A stretch of DNA of 34,395 bases from a virus, in the IMG/VR virus record IMGVR_UViG_3300030098_003990, positions 8,398 through 42,792 of that record, one strand, 5' to 3'. Position 1 is the first letter of the stretch. Each line of letters starts with the position of its first letter. A program made the position numbers and the translations under genes. The notes beneath the pieces are model-generated. The model did no database searches. It saw only the letters and a list, made by a program, of their open reading frames with translations, and was not told the DNA's origin. This document shows, piece after piece, positions 25,434 through 31,300 of the stretch.

Positions 25434-27304
25434 GCCATCAATTAAACTTTATATATTCGGATTCTGATTGGGTTTGCCCATCTGAATACCCCGACCTAAG
25501 AGCTGCTGATGAAGTAGCAATTGACCTTGAAACAAAAGATCCAGACCTTAAAAAATTTGGGGCTGGTTGGGCTTATGGTAAAGGCCACATCGTTGGGTTT
25601 GCTGTCGCTGCATTAGGTAAACAATATTATTTTCCTATAGCACACGATGCTGGAGGAAACATGGATTTAGATATTACCGTGGCTTGGATGCAAGATTTAC
25701 TTAAACAGCCAAGCACTAAAATATTCCATAACGCTGCGTATGATCTCGGTTGGTTAAAGTTTAATAATTTTGAAGTTAATGGTCCTATTGTAGATACCAT
25801 GATCGCTGCAGCTCTTATTGACGAAAATAGATGGAGCTTCTCTTTGAATGCTTGTGCGAAAGATTATTTAGGTGAAATAAAAAACGAAACATTTTTAAAT
25901 GAGAAAGCCAAAGAGTGGGGCTTAAATGCCAAAGAAGATTTATGGAGAATGCCCGCTGGTTATGTGGGTTTTTATGCAGAACAAGATGCGGGGTTAACTT
26001 TAAGATTATGGCAAAGATTTAAAGCAGAGATACAACAGCAATCCTTAAATGATGTTTGGGAAATGGAAATGCAATTACTTCCCGTGCTACATAAAATGAG
26101 AGCTACAGGTATAAGGGTTGATGAAGAGAAAGCAGGTTTGCTAAAAAAAGAATTTAAACAGAAAGAATCATTATTACTTTCCCAAATAAAAAAACAAACA
26201 ACTTTAAATGTAGATATTTGGGCAGCAAGAAGTGTTGCAAAAATTTTTGATCGAATTGGTTTAGAATACCCACGGACACCTAAATCAGGTGAACCATCAT
26301 TTACCACGAATTGGTTGGCTAATTGTGAGCATCCTGTTGCAAAATTAATCAAAGAAGCTAGAGAGATAAATAAATTTCACTCTACGTTTATCGATTCAAT
26401 ACAAAGATATGTTCATAAGGGTAGAATACATGCAGAGATTAATCAGTTGAGGTCTGATCAAGGTGGCACTGTCTCAGGTAGATTATCATACGCTAACCCT
26501 AACTTACAACAAATACCAGCACGTAATAAAGAATTTGGTAACAAGATTCGATCTTTATTTTTACCTGAAGAAGGAAAACAATGGGGTTCGTTTGATTATT
26601 CACAACAAGAGCCAAGATTAGTAGCACACTATTCATCGGCCATCGGACAACAACTTGATGGTTCTGAAGAGTTTATAAAAGCTTATCAAGATGAATCAGC
26701 GGACTTTCATCAGATTGTAGCTGACATGGCACAGATATCAAGGACGCAAGCAAAAACAATAAACCTAGGTTTGTTTTATGGTATGGGTAAAAATAAATTA
26801 TCAAAAGAACTTGGAATATCTAAAGACAAAGCAGAGATTCTTTTAAATCAATATAATTCAAGGGTTCCTTTTGTAAAAAAATTAGCTGAAGCTGTAACAC
26901 AATCAGCTAGCAAGTTTGGATTTATAAGAACTATAAAAGGAAGAAAATGTAGATTTGATAAATGGGAACCAGCAACATTTGGTATGAATCAAGCTATGAA
27001 TTACAATGAAGCCAAAGCTAATTATGGAAACAATATAAGGCGTGCCTTTACTTACAAAGCACTAAATAGGCTAATACAAGGATCAGCAGCTGACCAGGCT
27101 AAACAAGCTATGATTGATTGTCATAATGCAGGATTTATGCCCATGTTACAAATACATGATGAATTATGTTTCAGTATTTATGGCCAGGATGATATAATTA
27201 AGATAAAAAAAGAAATGGAAAACTCGATAGAAAATTTACGTGTGCCATTTAAAGTTGATATTGCACAAGGTTCGAGTTGGGGAGAAACACATGATAATGA
27301 CTGA
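25430..27304 (+). CDS. polA: Family A DNA polymerase with 3'-5' exonuclease domain
   Basis: The 624-residue protein starts at GTG 25430. The N-terminal exonuclease has AIDLETKD (Asp32, Glu34), NAAYDLGWL and YAEQDAGLTLRLW. The polymerase domain has GTVSGRLSYANPNLQQIPAR, motif A DYSQQEPR (Asp389), motif B RTQAKTINLGLFYGMG and motif C IHDELC (His576-Asp577-Glu578). The residue equivalent to E. coli Pol I Phe762 is Leu446. No 5'-3' exonuclease domain is present, as usual for phage enzymes. It overlaps the zinc-ribbon gene by 14 nt. It is the replicative polymerase of this phage. Confidence 0.96.
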   Translation: MSHQLNFIYSDSDWVCPSEYPDLRAADEVAIDLETKDPDLKKFGAGWAYGKGHIVGFAVAALGKQYYFPIAHDAGGNMDLDITVAWMQDLLKQPSTKIFHNAAYDLGWLKFNNFEVNGPIVDTMIAAALIDENRWSFSLNACAKDYLGEIKNETFLNEKAKEWGLNAKEDLWRMPAGYVGFYAEQDAGLTLRLWQRFKAEIQQQSLNDVWEMEMQLLPVLHKMRATGIRVDEEKAGLLKKEFKQKESLLLSQIKKQTTLNVDIWAARSVAKIFDRIGLEYPRTPKSGEPSFTTNWLANCEHPVAKLIKEAREINKFHSTFIDSIQRYVHKGRIHAEINQLRSDQGGTVSGRLSYANPNLQQIPARNKEFGNKIRSLFLPEEGKQWGSFDYSQQEPRLVAHYSSAIGQQLDGSEEFIKAYQDESADFHQIVADMAQISRTQAKTINLGLFYGMGKNKLSKELGISKDKAEILLNQYNSRVPFVKKLAEAVTQSASKFGFIRTIKGRKCRFDKWEPATFGMNQAMNYNEAKANYGNNIRRAFTYKALNRLIQGSAADQAKQAMIDCHNAGFMPMLQIHDELCFSIYGQDDIIKIKKEMENSIENLRVPFKVDIAQGSSWGETHDND

Positions 27305-27530
27305 TGAAGATGCAAAAGATTTCTATGACCAAGTAGAAAAAATTAAAAAAGGTAAACCAGAAAGATATATACCTATTGATGAAAGAAAAATATCTTGTTT
27401 AAGATGTAAAGATAAAAGAGAAATTTATGTGTACAAGGATACGGCTGAGGGAACTGCTGTTCGAGTTGATTGCCCTATGTGTAGTCCACAGCGGCCACCG
27501 CAGGAATTAAGAAATGATGGGTTAATCTAA
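27291..27530 (+). CDS. Small zinc-ribbon protein
   Basis: I chose ATG 27291, 6 nt after GGGGAG; an ATG at 27297 is also possible, and a longer frame from 27240 is unlikely. The 79-residue product has an acidic, Lys-rich N-terminus and a zinc ribbon with CLRC (Cys36, Cys39) and CPMC (Cys61, Cys64). Small zinc ribbons next to phage polymerase genes may bind DNA or protein partners, but no function is known. Its end overlaps the end of a minus-strand small gene by 9 nt. Confidence 0.75.
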   Translation: MIMTDEDAKDFYDQVEKIKKGKPERYIPIDERKISCLRCKDKREIYVYKDTAEGTAVRVDCPMCSPQRPPQELRNDGLI

Positions 27531-27683
27531 ATAACCCGTACCTTCATCTCTATTTTTCCAACGTTTTTGCCAAGCCCAAACACTTAACTTTGAACCAATG
27601 TGCTCAACAATTCCAAAATATTTATCTAATTGTTTCTTGTAGAATTTTTTAAGGTATGTAATCGTGTCAGGAATCGTCTGCAA
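27522..27683 (-). CDS. Putative 53-residue protein, TTG start
   Basis: On the minus strand an open frame runs from TTG 27683 to TAA 27522. The product MQTIPDTITYLKKFYKKQLD, then KYFGIVEHIGSKLSVWAWQK, RWKNRDEGTGYLD, has an amphipathic helix and a Trp-rich basic end and looks like a real small phage protein rather than chance sequence. An in-frame TAG upstream rules out an earlier start, and no ATG is available. It overlaps the preceding minus-strand gene by 17 nt and has AGAAGAG upstream. No function is recognised. Confidence 0.5.
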   Translation of the reverse strand: MQTIPDTITYLKKFYKKQLDKYFGIVEHIGSKLSVWAWQKRWKNRDEGTGYLD

Positions 27684-27879
27684 AATTTTCTAACTCTTCT
27701 TTCTTCTCTTTGTTATGACAAATCTTACCAATTAATTTATCTATTTCATTAATGTGTTGGGGGTGTTCACCAATACCAACTGAATTTTCCAAATAAATTT
27801 TTATTGTAGCATCTGCTTCTGCTATTTCAGCATCGTATTTTTTATTGAGAGCGTCAAGGAGTGCTTGCTTTAGTGACAT
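27667..27879 (-). CDS. Conserved small marine phage protein
   Basis: The 70-residue acidic helical protein begins MSLKQALLDALNKKYDAEIA, then has NSVGIGEHPQHINEIDKLIG and a charged C-terminus. I recognise this layout (SLKxALLxAxNxKYxAEIAEA followed by VGIGEHPQH) from cyanophages and other marine phages, where its function is unknown. It belongs to a minus-strand run of five small genes. The product is probably a coiled coil. Confidence 0.75.
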   Translation of the reverse strand: MSLKQALLDALNKKYDAEIAEADATIKIYLENSVGIGEHPQHINEIDKLIGKICHNKEKKEELENFADDS

Positions 27880-27901
27880 AATTAATAATGTACTAAGCTA
27901 T

Positions 27902-28090
27902 TTAAGTTGTAATGTCAAAAAGATCTAATGAAGCATCAATAACGCTTTGTTCATTGATTCTTTTTTTCAGATCTTTAATTTCTATATCTATCCACTTCAT
28001 ATCAGGTGTTACTCTTTTCTGAGATAACGCCTGTGTTGCCCATTTGGACTCCAGTTGAAGTTTCTTTGATATTAACTCCTGTAGTGCCAT
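27902..28090 (-). CDS. Small helical protein of unknown function
   Basis: The 62-residue protein has a very good ribosome-binding site (GAGGAG about 6 nt before the ATG on the minus strand), which decides the start. It is rich in charged helices (MALQELISKKLQLESKWATQ, IDIEIKDLKKRI) and resembles a short coiled coil. The first 89 nt overlap the end of the upstream minus-strand gene in another frame. The strong binding site argues that both frames are used. No family is recognised. Confidence 0.6.
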   Translation of the reverse strand: MALQELISKKLQLESKWATQALSQKRVTPDMKWIDIEIKDLKKRINEQSVIDASLDLFDITT

Positions 28091-28274
28091 TTTTTATCTC
28101 CTCGTATGTGATGAATATTCTATTTTTATCGTAGAAGTCTTCATCTTGATATTGAAGCTCCCCGGCTTTCATTTTTTTTTCAGCTAGTTTTAAAGCTTCG
28201 CCATCCGTCTTAGCACTGATTGTCCCATTAAAATACTTCCCTTTGTATCGTATCTGAACAAAATAGTGCTTCAT
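28002..28274 (-). CDS. Small protein of unknown function, possibly leaderless
   Basis: The 90-residue protein begins MKHYFVQIRYKGKYFNGTIS, with DGEALKLAEKKMKAG following, a strand-strand-helix start. The last ~30 residues are Gly/Thr/Asn-rich and overlap the next minus-strand gene in a different frame. A perfect TATAAT ends 5 nt before the ATG and there is no ribosome-binding site, so it may be translated from a leaderless mRNA. The core looks like a compact alpha/beta domain; no function is assigned. Confidence 0.65.
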   Translation of the reverse strand: MKHYFVQIRYKGKYFNGTISAKTDGEALKLAEKKMKAGELQYQDEDFYDKNRIFITYEEIKNGTTGVNIKETSTGVQMGNTGVISEKSNT

Positions 28275-28279
28275 AAGAG

Positions 28280-28309
28280 ATTATATACCATATATTGTGT
28301 AGAGTGCAA
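28280..28309 (-). promoter_or_regulatory. Sigma-70-like promoter (TTGCAC-18-TATAAT)
   Basis: On the minus strand TTGCAC (28304-28309) and a perfect TATAAT (28280-28285) are 18 bp apart. The -10 ends 5 nt before the ATG of the 90-residue gene. It would drive the left three or four genes of the minus-strand block. Confidence 0.6.
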
Positions 28310-28312
28310 CCC

Positions 28313-28525
28313 CTAGGCACCATGGGCTTCTGTACATGTAAATTTAGTAGCTAATCGATTTCGTTCTACTACATCTTGATCTAATGCACTCATAATTTTG
28401 ATAGATTCTTCATAAGCAGCATTCATACAAGTGTTCCATGATTCATAAGCTATTGGATACTGAACATAGGGCATACAGGAGAAATCCAAAAAAGAACACA
28501 CCGCAATTGACATAAAAAATTTCAT
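28313..28525 (-). CDS. Small exported or membrane-associated protein
   Basis: The 70-residue protein has a hydrophobic N-terminus (MKFFMSIAVCSFLDFSCMPY) that could be a signal peptide or membrane anchor, then YESWNTCMNAAYEESIKIMS and LATKFTCTEAHGA. The spacing of Trp, Cys and Glu residues and the CMNAAYEE pattern resemble small Cys-containing envelope proteins found in marine phages. The two later cysteines may form a disulfide outside the cytoplasm. The role is unknown; interaction with the host envelope is plausible. It is the first gene of the minus-strand block, divergent from the gene at 28598. Confidence 0.65.
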   Translation of the reverse strand: MKFFMSIAVCSFLDFSCMPYVQYPIAYESWNTCMNAAYEESIKIMSALDQDVVERNRLATKFTCTEAHGA

Positions 28526-28543
28526 TCGTATCCCATTTAATTC

Positions 28544-28572
28544 TTGCTTTTTTTATAAAGAATTGTTAAATA
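28544..28572 (+). promoter_or_regulatory. Candidate promoter for small plus-strand gene cluster
   Basis: TTGCTT (28544-28549) and TAAATA (28567-28572) are 17 bp apart in the gap between divergent gene blocks. A strong AAGGAG at 28586-28591 follows, 6 nt before the ATG at 28598. The match is moderate. Confidence 0.4.
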
Positions 28573-28597
28573 ACGTTATAACTAAAAGGAGTATAAC

Positions 28598-28840
28598 ATG
28601 AACTATAAACCAAAGTTAGTCAGTGACAATAACGACATGGTGCACGAGATAGAAGATGGAACAAAAGCTATTCTTGTAGAGTTAACTTCTGATGGTAAAA
28701 TTGTTTTTCATGTAGATGGAGTTAAAGTTGATGCGAATCAATACATGCCACCTCATAAAGCAAGTATTGACTTCCATAAAATTATGGACTTCATACAAAA
28801 CACATTAGAAAGAGCACCACATATAGGGAAAAGACAATGA
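28598..28840 (+). CDS. Small protein of unknown function
   Basis: The 80-residue protein has one of the best ribosome-binding sites here (AAGGAG, 6 nt before ATG). It has a beta-rich first half (DGTKAILVELTSDGKIVFHV, DGVKVDANQ) and a helical second half (ASIDFHKIMDFIQNTLERA). It overlaps the next gene by ATGA. It opens a plus-strand run of small genes. No family is recognised. Confidence 0.65.
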   Translation: MNYKPKLVSDNNDMVHEIEDGTKAILVELTSDGKIVFHVDGVKVDANQYMPPHKASIDFHKIMDFIQNTLERAPHIGKRQ

Positions 28841-29112
28841 GTAAAAACACACTATTAAAATCTAATTGTAAAGAGTGGAGAGAGTTTGCATCTAAAGTTG
28901 ATAATATTTTACAAGACTTGCTTACAATCGATGCTCAGGGCAATCCTGTGGTAGAGGGTTCTATTTATTTTGATGATGCAGTCAAAAAAATTACTAGATG
29001 TCAATTAGATATACTAGGTTCACCAACCTATCCAATCAATGAGTTTGTTGCAAAAGAACTTGTGAAGATTGAGATTGAGAGAAGAAACTTAGAATTTATG
29101 GAGAATGCATAA
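28837..29112 (+). CDS. Small protein of unknown function
   Basis: The 91-residue protein starts by ATGA overlap with the gene before it and ends in a TAATGG overlap with the next. It is mixed alpha/beta, with CKEWREFASKVDNILQDLL and YFDDAVKKITRCQLDILG and an acidic C-terminal helix (EFVAKELVKIEIERRNLEF). Two cysteines are present but no metal motif. No function is recognised. Confidence 0.65.
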   Translation: MSKNTLLKSNCKEWREFASKVDNILQDLLTIDAQGNPVVEGSIYFDDAVKKITRCQLDILGSPTYPINEFVAKELVKIEIERRNLEFMENA

Positions 29113-29216
29113 TGGGACCTTTGATAACGAGAACCATTTTAACAGCAATATTATTAATTAGTCCGAAAATACTATTAATATTATTTGGTTTATTAGCCTA
29201 TGCCATCTTCGCCTAA
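29112..29216 (+). CDS. 34-residue membrane peptide
   Basis: The frame runs from ATG 29112, overlapping the previous stop, to TAA 29216. The product MGPLITRTILTAILLISPKI, then LLILFGLLAYAIFA, is almost entirely hydrophobic with one Arg and one Lys and could span the membrane once or as a hairpin. It overlaps the next gene by 17 nt. Its packing between coupled genes supports translation. The function is unknown. Confidence 0.5.
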   Translation: MGPLITRTILTAILLISPKILLILFGLLAYAIFA

Positions 29217-29385
29217 ATCTTGGGCAGATAAACGTATCGCAGCTATCAATAGAAAGATAGCTAGATCCGGAAACCCAAGAGCAGCGCATGAAGTTTATAT
29301 TTGTGAGGTAGAACGGCTATATAAAACGAAGTGTAACAATAAAAAGGAGTATAAAGCATGGATATCAATAAATGGAAATCTGTAG
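29200..29385 (+). CDS. Small basic protein of unknown function
   Basis: The 61-residue protein starts inside the membrane-peptide gene (ATG 29200) and overlaps the next gene by 28 nt. It begins MPSSPKSWADKRIAAINRKI, then has ARSGNPRAAHEVYICEVERL and KTKCNNKKEYKAW. It is basic, with two cysteines and a central helix, and could bind nucleic acid. No domain is recognised. Confidence 0.5.
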   Translation: MPSSPKSWADKRIAAINRKIARSGNPRAAHEVYICEVERLYKTKCNNKKEYKAWISINGNL

Positions 29386-29576
29386 CAATTGATGTAGATA
29401 CATACGCAATTGTTAAGGCCATGGGCAAGCAAGGATTCAGAGGCCCTGGAGCTATGATTGCCAAATTGGTTGATTCCGAAGCAAAAAAATTAGCAAAGAA
29501 GAATGGGGTATCCCCCGAATCATTCAAAGCTAAGCTGCTTGCAGAAGGCAAATCGCTAACAAAAGCAAAAAAATAA
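29358..29576 (+). CDS. Small conserved phage protein, possibly DNA-binding
   Basis: The 72-residue protein has an AAGGAG 8 nt before the ATG, which fixes the start within the overlapping gene before it. It begins MDINKWKSVAIDVDTYAIVK, then AMGKQGFRGPGAMIAKLVDS, and ends in a Lys/Ala-rich helix. The strand followed by two helices (SVAIDVDTYAIVK, GPGAMIAKLV) is reminiscent of ribbon-helix-helix proteins, a possible regulator, but the similarity is only in pattern. A perfect inverted repeat follows the gene. Confidence 0.6.
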   Translation: MDINKWKSVAIDVDTYAIVKAMGKQGFRGPGAMIAKLVDSEAKKLAKKNGVSPESFKAKLLAEGKSLTKAKK

Positions 29577-29588
29577 TACTTGATCTTA

Positions 29589-29617
29589 ACCCTATAAGTC
29601 TATATTGCTTATAGGGT
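29589..29617. terminator. Perfect 10-bp inverted repeat (hairpin), no T tract
   Basis: ACCCTATAAG (29589-29598) and CTTATAGGGT (29608-29617) are perfect inverted repeats with a 9-nt loop. No T run follows on either strand, so it may be a weak terminator, an mRNA-processing or stabilising hairpin, or a protein-binding dyad. It lies in the 132-bp gap before the gene at 29709. Confidence 0.45.
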
Positions 29618-29708
29618 ATTCCTCAACCTTATGAAAAGAAGGGGTTTCAAATCTTCTTATTATCACAGAATAACGGACACAATTTTTTATTAAAAATAGG
29701 AGATTGTT

Positions 29709-29954
29709 ATGGCAGCGGTGAAAAAACCGTTAGAAACGGTACTTGATGAGACTCTTGATAAGCTAGTAATTATTAGCCCTGATAAGAGAACCTACGATAG
29801 TATTACTTCTGTCATGTTCCAGTTATATTGTGGAAATGATTATGGTATGGGGAATGGTAACCTTGGCTTTTTAGATAAAGTTGAGAATAACTGGAGAATA
29901 GGACGTAAACGAATTGCAAAGAATCGTGGTTTGTCCTTAGTTAAAAATGCTTAG
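29709..29954 (+). CDS. Small protein of unknown function
   Basis: The 81-residue protein has TAGGAG 7-8 nt before the ATG. It has a basic/acidic N-terminal helix (KKPLETVLDETLDKLVIISP), then RTYDSITSVMFQLYCGNDYG and a basic end (NWRIGRKRIAKNRGL). The basic C-terminus could bind nucleic acid. No family is recognised. It follows a 132-bp gap holding a perfect inverted repeat and may start a new transcription unit. Confidence 0.6.
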   Translation: MAAVKKPLETVLDETLDKLVIISPDKRTYDSITSVMFQLYCGNDYGMGNGNLGFLDKVENNWRIGRKRIAKNRGLSLVKNA

Positions 29955-29983
29955 TCGCCAGCTCCCACATCCATGTCTTTTCA

Positions 29984-30184
29984 ATGCTGGTGGCTATGCA
30001 AATGTTCTTCGATGATGAACTCCCAATCATTGACTTCAAATCTGTAAAAAAGATGAACGGTATGGCCAAAACTCGACTCATGGAAGATCTTCATGAGGAG
30101 TACGAGAATAAAGTTAATTCTAATTCTTTAAGGTTGTTCTACTATGACATGCTCTCCATACTTATTAAAAATCATGGGCACTAA
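29984..30184 (+). CDS. Small protein of unknown function, start uncertain
   Basis: The 66-residue frame could start at ATG 29984, 29996 or 30002; no ribosome-binding site decides it. It has DDELPIIDFKSVKKMNGMAK and TRLMEDLHEEYENKVN, then a basic end. It overlaps the next gene by 41 nt. The conserved-looking middle helix suggests a real gene, but support is weaker than for its neighbours. Confidence 0.4.
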   Translation: MLVAMQMFFDDELPIIDFKSVKKMNGMAKTRLMEDLHEEYENKVNSNSLRLFYYDMLSILIKNHGH

Positions 30185-30575
30185 TATTGCTACTGAATTT
30201 GTAAGACAACCTAAACCAAATGGTGTCAGGTTATACCAAGCTATAATTATTCAAGCTTTTGAGGATTGTTTATATACCTTAGGTGGTAAAAATGAAGCCT
30301 ATTATAAGAAAGATGCACATGAATGGTTCCTGGATAAAAGTAAAGATTTTGAAGATATCTGCTATTATGCAGGCCTAGATCCTGATATGGTACACAATCG
30401 TTATAGAAAATGTTTAGATGAAAAGATAATTGTATTTACAGAAGTACAAAGATATTGGATAGATTATAAAAATGAGTATGCTAACTATCGAGCTGCTGAT
30501 TCGAAAGAAGAGAGAAGATCTGTTAAAAAAAGGATAGATATGATTAAGAAGAAATTGGATTTTAAAAGTACATGA
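30144..30575 (+). CDS. Conserved marine phage protein of unknown function
   Basis: The 143-residue protein is acidic-basic mixed with TEFVRQPKPNGVRLYQAIII, DAHEWFLDKSKDFEDICYYA and GLDPDMVHNRYRKCLDE. The pattern WFxDxSKDFxxICxxAGLDP is one I associate with phages of marine bacteria, where the function is unknown. The helices around GLDPDMVHNRYRK could form a small DNA-binding or adaptor domain. ATG 30174 is an alternative start with only an 11-nt overlap. The stop overlaps the next micro-gene by ATGA. Confidence 0.7.
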   Translation: MTCSPYLLKIMGTNIATEFVRQPKPNGVRLYQAIIIQAFEDCLYTLGGKNEAYYKKDAHEWFLDKSKDFEDICYYAGLDPDMVHNRYRKCLDEKIIVFTEVQRYWIDYKNEYANYRAADSKEERRSVKKRIDMIKKKLDFKST

Positions 30576-30643
30576 AAAAATTTATAATGAAATTAATAGA
30601 TAAAATAGAACAATGGCTGCTAAAATTAATGGGTTGGAAATGA
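30572..30643 (+). CDS. 23-residue cationic amphipathic peptide
   Basis: The frame starts at an ATGA overlap with the upstream stop and ends at TGA 30643. The product is MKKFIMKLIDKIEQWLLKLM followed by GWK: a short, positively charged helix with a clear hydrophobic face, similar in design to membrane-active peptides. It is followed 0 nt later by a lipoprotein micro-gene. Chance origin cannot be excluded for so short a frame, but the exact coupling supports translation. Confidence 0.42.
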   Translation: MKKFIMKLIDKIEQWLLKLMGWK

Positions 30644-30766
30644 ATGAGAATTTTTTGTCTTAGTTTAGTGGTTATGGTTCTTGTAGGATGTGCGAAGTCT
30701 AATGAGCATAGGGAATATAACCCTTGGTTTACTGTGGTTAGAGTAACTACAGGAAATATGAAATGA
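30644..30766 (+). CDS. Small lipoprotein (40 residues)
   Basis: The frame begins right after the previous TGA and ends by ATGA overlap with the next start. The product MRIFCLSLVVMVLVGCAKSN has a positively charged start, a hydrophobic core and a lipobox (LVGC, Cys16), so it is a predicted lipoprotein of 25 mature residues (HREYNPWFTVVRVTTG). Small phage lipoproteins can be Rz1-like spanins or superinfection-exclusion factors; neither is proven here, and no partner inner-membrane spanin is clear. Confidence 0.6.
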   Translation: MRIFCLSLVVMVLVGCAKSNEHREYNPWFTVVRVTTGNMK

Positions 30767-30978
30767 AGCCTATAATAATTACTTTACTGTATTTAACTAC
30801 ATTTGGTAAAATTGAGATGGACAGTTTTGAAATCTTTTTACCCTGTGAATCTTGGTATCATTACAATGTTAGAGTGACTGAAACTAAACAGAGAAAACTA
30901 TTCTCTAATCATTATTATCATGAGTATAAAGGTAAGCAAGTGATCGGTTATGTGTGTGGTGGTGAAGAGCCTACTTAG
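30763..30978 (+). CDS. Small exported protein with two cysteines
   Basis: The 71-residue protein follows the lipoprotein by ATGA overlap. It has a hydrophobic N-terminus (MKPIIITLLYLTTF) that may be a signal peptide, then DSFEIFLPCESWYHYNVRV, TKQRKLFSNHYYHEYKGKQ and VIGYVCGGEE. The CESWYHYNVR and VIGYVCGG segments occur in small proteins of marine phages, as far as I recall, without known function. The two cysteines could be disulfide-bonded outside the cytoplasm. With the lipoprotein and amphipathic peptide it may form an envelope-targeting set. Confidence 0.65.
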   Translation: MKPIIITLLYLTTFGKIEMDSFEIFLPCESWYHYNVRVTETKQRKLFSNHYYHEYKGKQVIGYVCGGEEPT

Positions 30979-31049
30979 GCCAAGTGTAATACGATTAATA
31001 TAACTATTATAATAAACGTTCCTATATTAAAATAATCTAATTGGTTCAT
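30975..31049 (-). CDS. 24-residue membrane peptide on the minus strand
   Basis: A minus-strand frame from ATG 31049 to TAA 30975 encodes MNQLDYFNIGTFIIIVILIV, then LHLA: one membrane helix. AGGAG lies 6 nt before the ATG. Its last 4 nt overlap the end of the plus-strand gene. The strong ribosome-binding site is the main support. Confidence 0.42.
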   Translation of the reverse strand: MNQLDYFNIGTFIIIVILIVLHLA

Positions 31050-31117
31050 GGTGGTCTCCTATATCTTAGGGCAATCCTAGAAACACATTGAGGGAGGTTT
31101 TCACTGGAGTTGCCCAT
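31046..31117 (-). CDS. Possible 23-residue leader peptide on the minus strand
   Basis: A minus-strand frame from ATG 31117 to TGA 31046 encodes MGNSSENLPQCVSRIALRYR, then RPP. Its TGA overlaps the ATG of the 24-residue membrane peptide (ATGA). The ATG lies 6 nt after an extended -10 element, so it would be leaderless. The same bases form a hairpin: GGGCAATCC (31069-31077) pairs with GGA-g-TTGCCC (31106-31115), with an inner AAAC/GTTT stem. The frame could be a leader peptide or simply a structured 5' leader. Confidence 0.25.
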   Translation of the reverse strand: MGNSSENLPQCVSRIALRYRRPP

Positions 31118-31123
31118 ATGTAT

Positions 31124-31132
31124 CTTATAACA
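31124..31132 (-). promoter_or_regulatory. Extended -10 element (TGTTATAAG), minus strand
   Basis: TGTTATAAG on the minus strand is an extended -10 box. The -35 region (TTCCGG at 17 bp) is poor. Transcription would start near 31117 and run left through the hairpin and the membrane-peptide frame. Confidence 0.4.
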
Positions 31133-31154
31133 CAGAACACCGGACACCGGAAAC

Positions 31155-31187
31155 AAAAAAACCCTGGTTGGGGTTAACCAACCAGGG
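31155..31187 (-). terminator. Rho-independent terminator, minus strand
   Basis: CCCTGGTTGG (31162-31171) and CCAACCAGGG (31178-31187) form a perfect 10-bp GC-rich stem with a 6-nt loop. Seven A on the plus strand (31155-31161) give a T7 tract after the stem on the minus strand, so it ends leftward transcripts. Confidence 0.8.
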
Positions 31188-31219
31188 CGAAAGGTTATAA
31201 CTAAAAGATAACTTTACGT

Positions 31220-31242
31220 AAAAACCCAAGGGGAAACTTGGG
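31220..31242 (-). terminator. Second rho-independent terminator, minus strand
   Basis: CCCAAG (31225-31230) and CTTGGG (31237-31242) form a 6-bp stem with a 6-nt loop. Five A on the plus strand (31220-31224) give a T5 tract on the minus strand. It lies 33 nt before the stronger terminator in the direction of leftward transcription. Confidence 0.6.
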
Positions 31243-31250
31243 ACTAGTTA

Positions 31251-31300
31251 TGTGATATTTATATCACACAATTTACAGATGTAAAATCTATTATATAGAT
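31251..31300. repeat. Three consecutive perfect palindromes
   Basis: TGTGATAT-TT-ATATCACA (31251-31268), TTTACA-GA-TGTAAA (31272-31285) and ATCTAT-TAT-ATAGAT (31286-31300) follow each other almost without gaps. They lie in the 544-bp gene-free stretch. Such a run suggests operator sites for dimeric repressors or part of a replication origin. Confidence 0.7.

Noticed and set aside
31251-31268. CRP/FNR-like site TGTGA...TCACA
   Set aside because: The half-sites are separated by 8 bp rather than the 6 bp of CRP sites; kept only as a generic palindrome.
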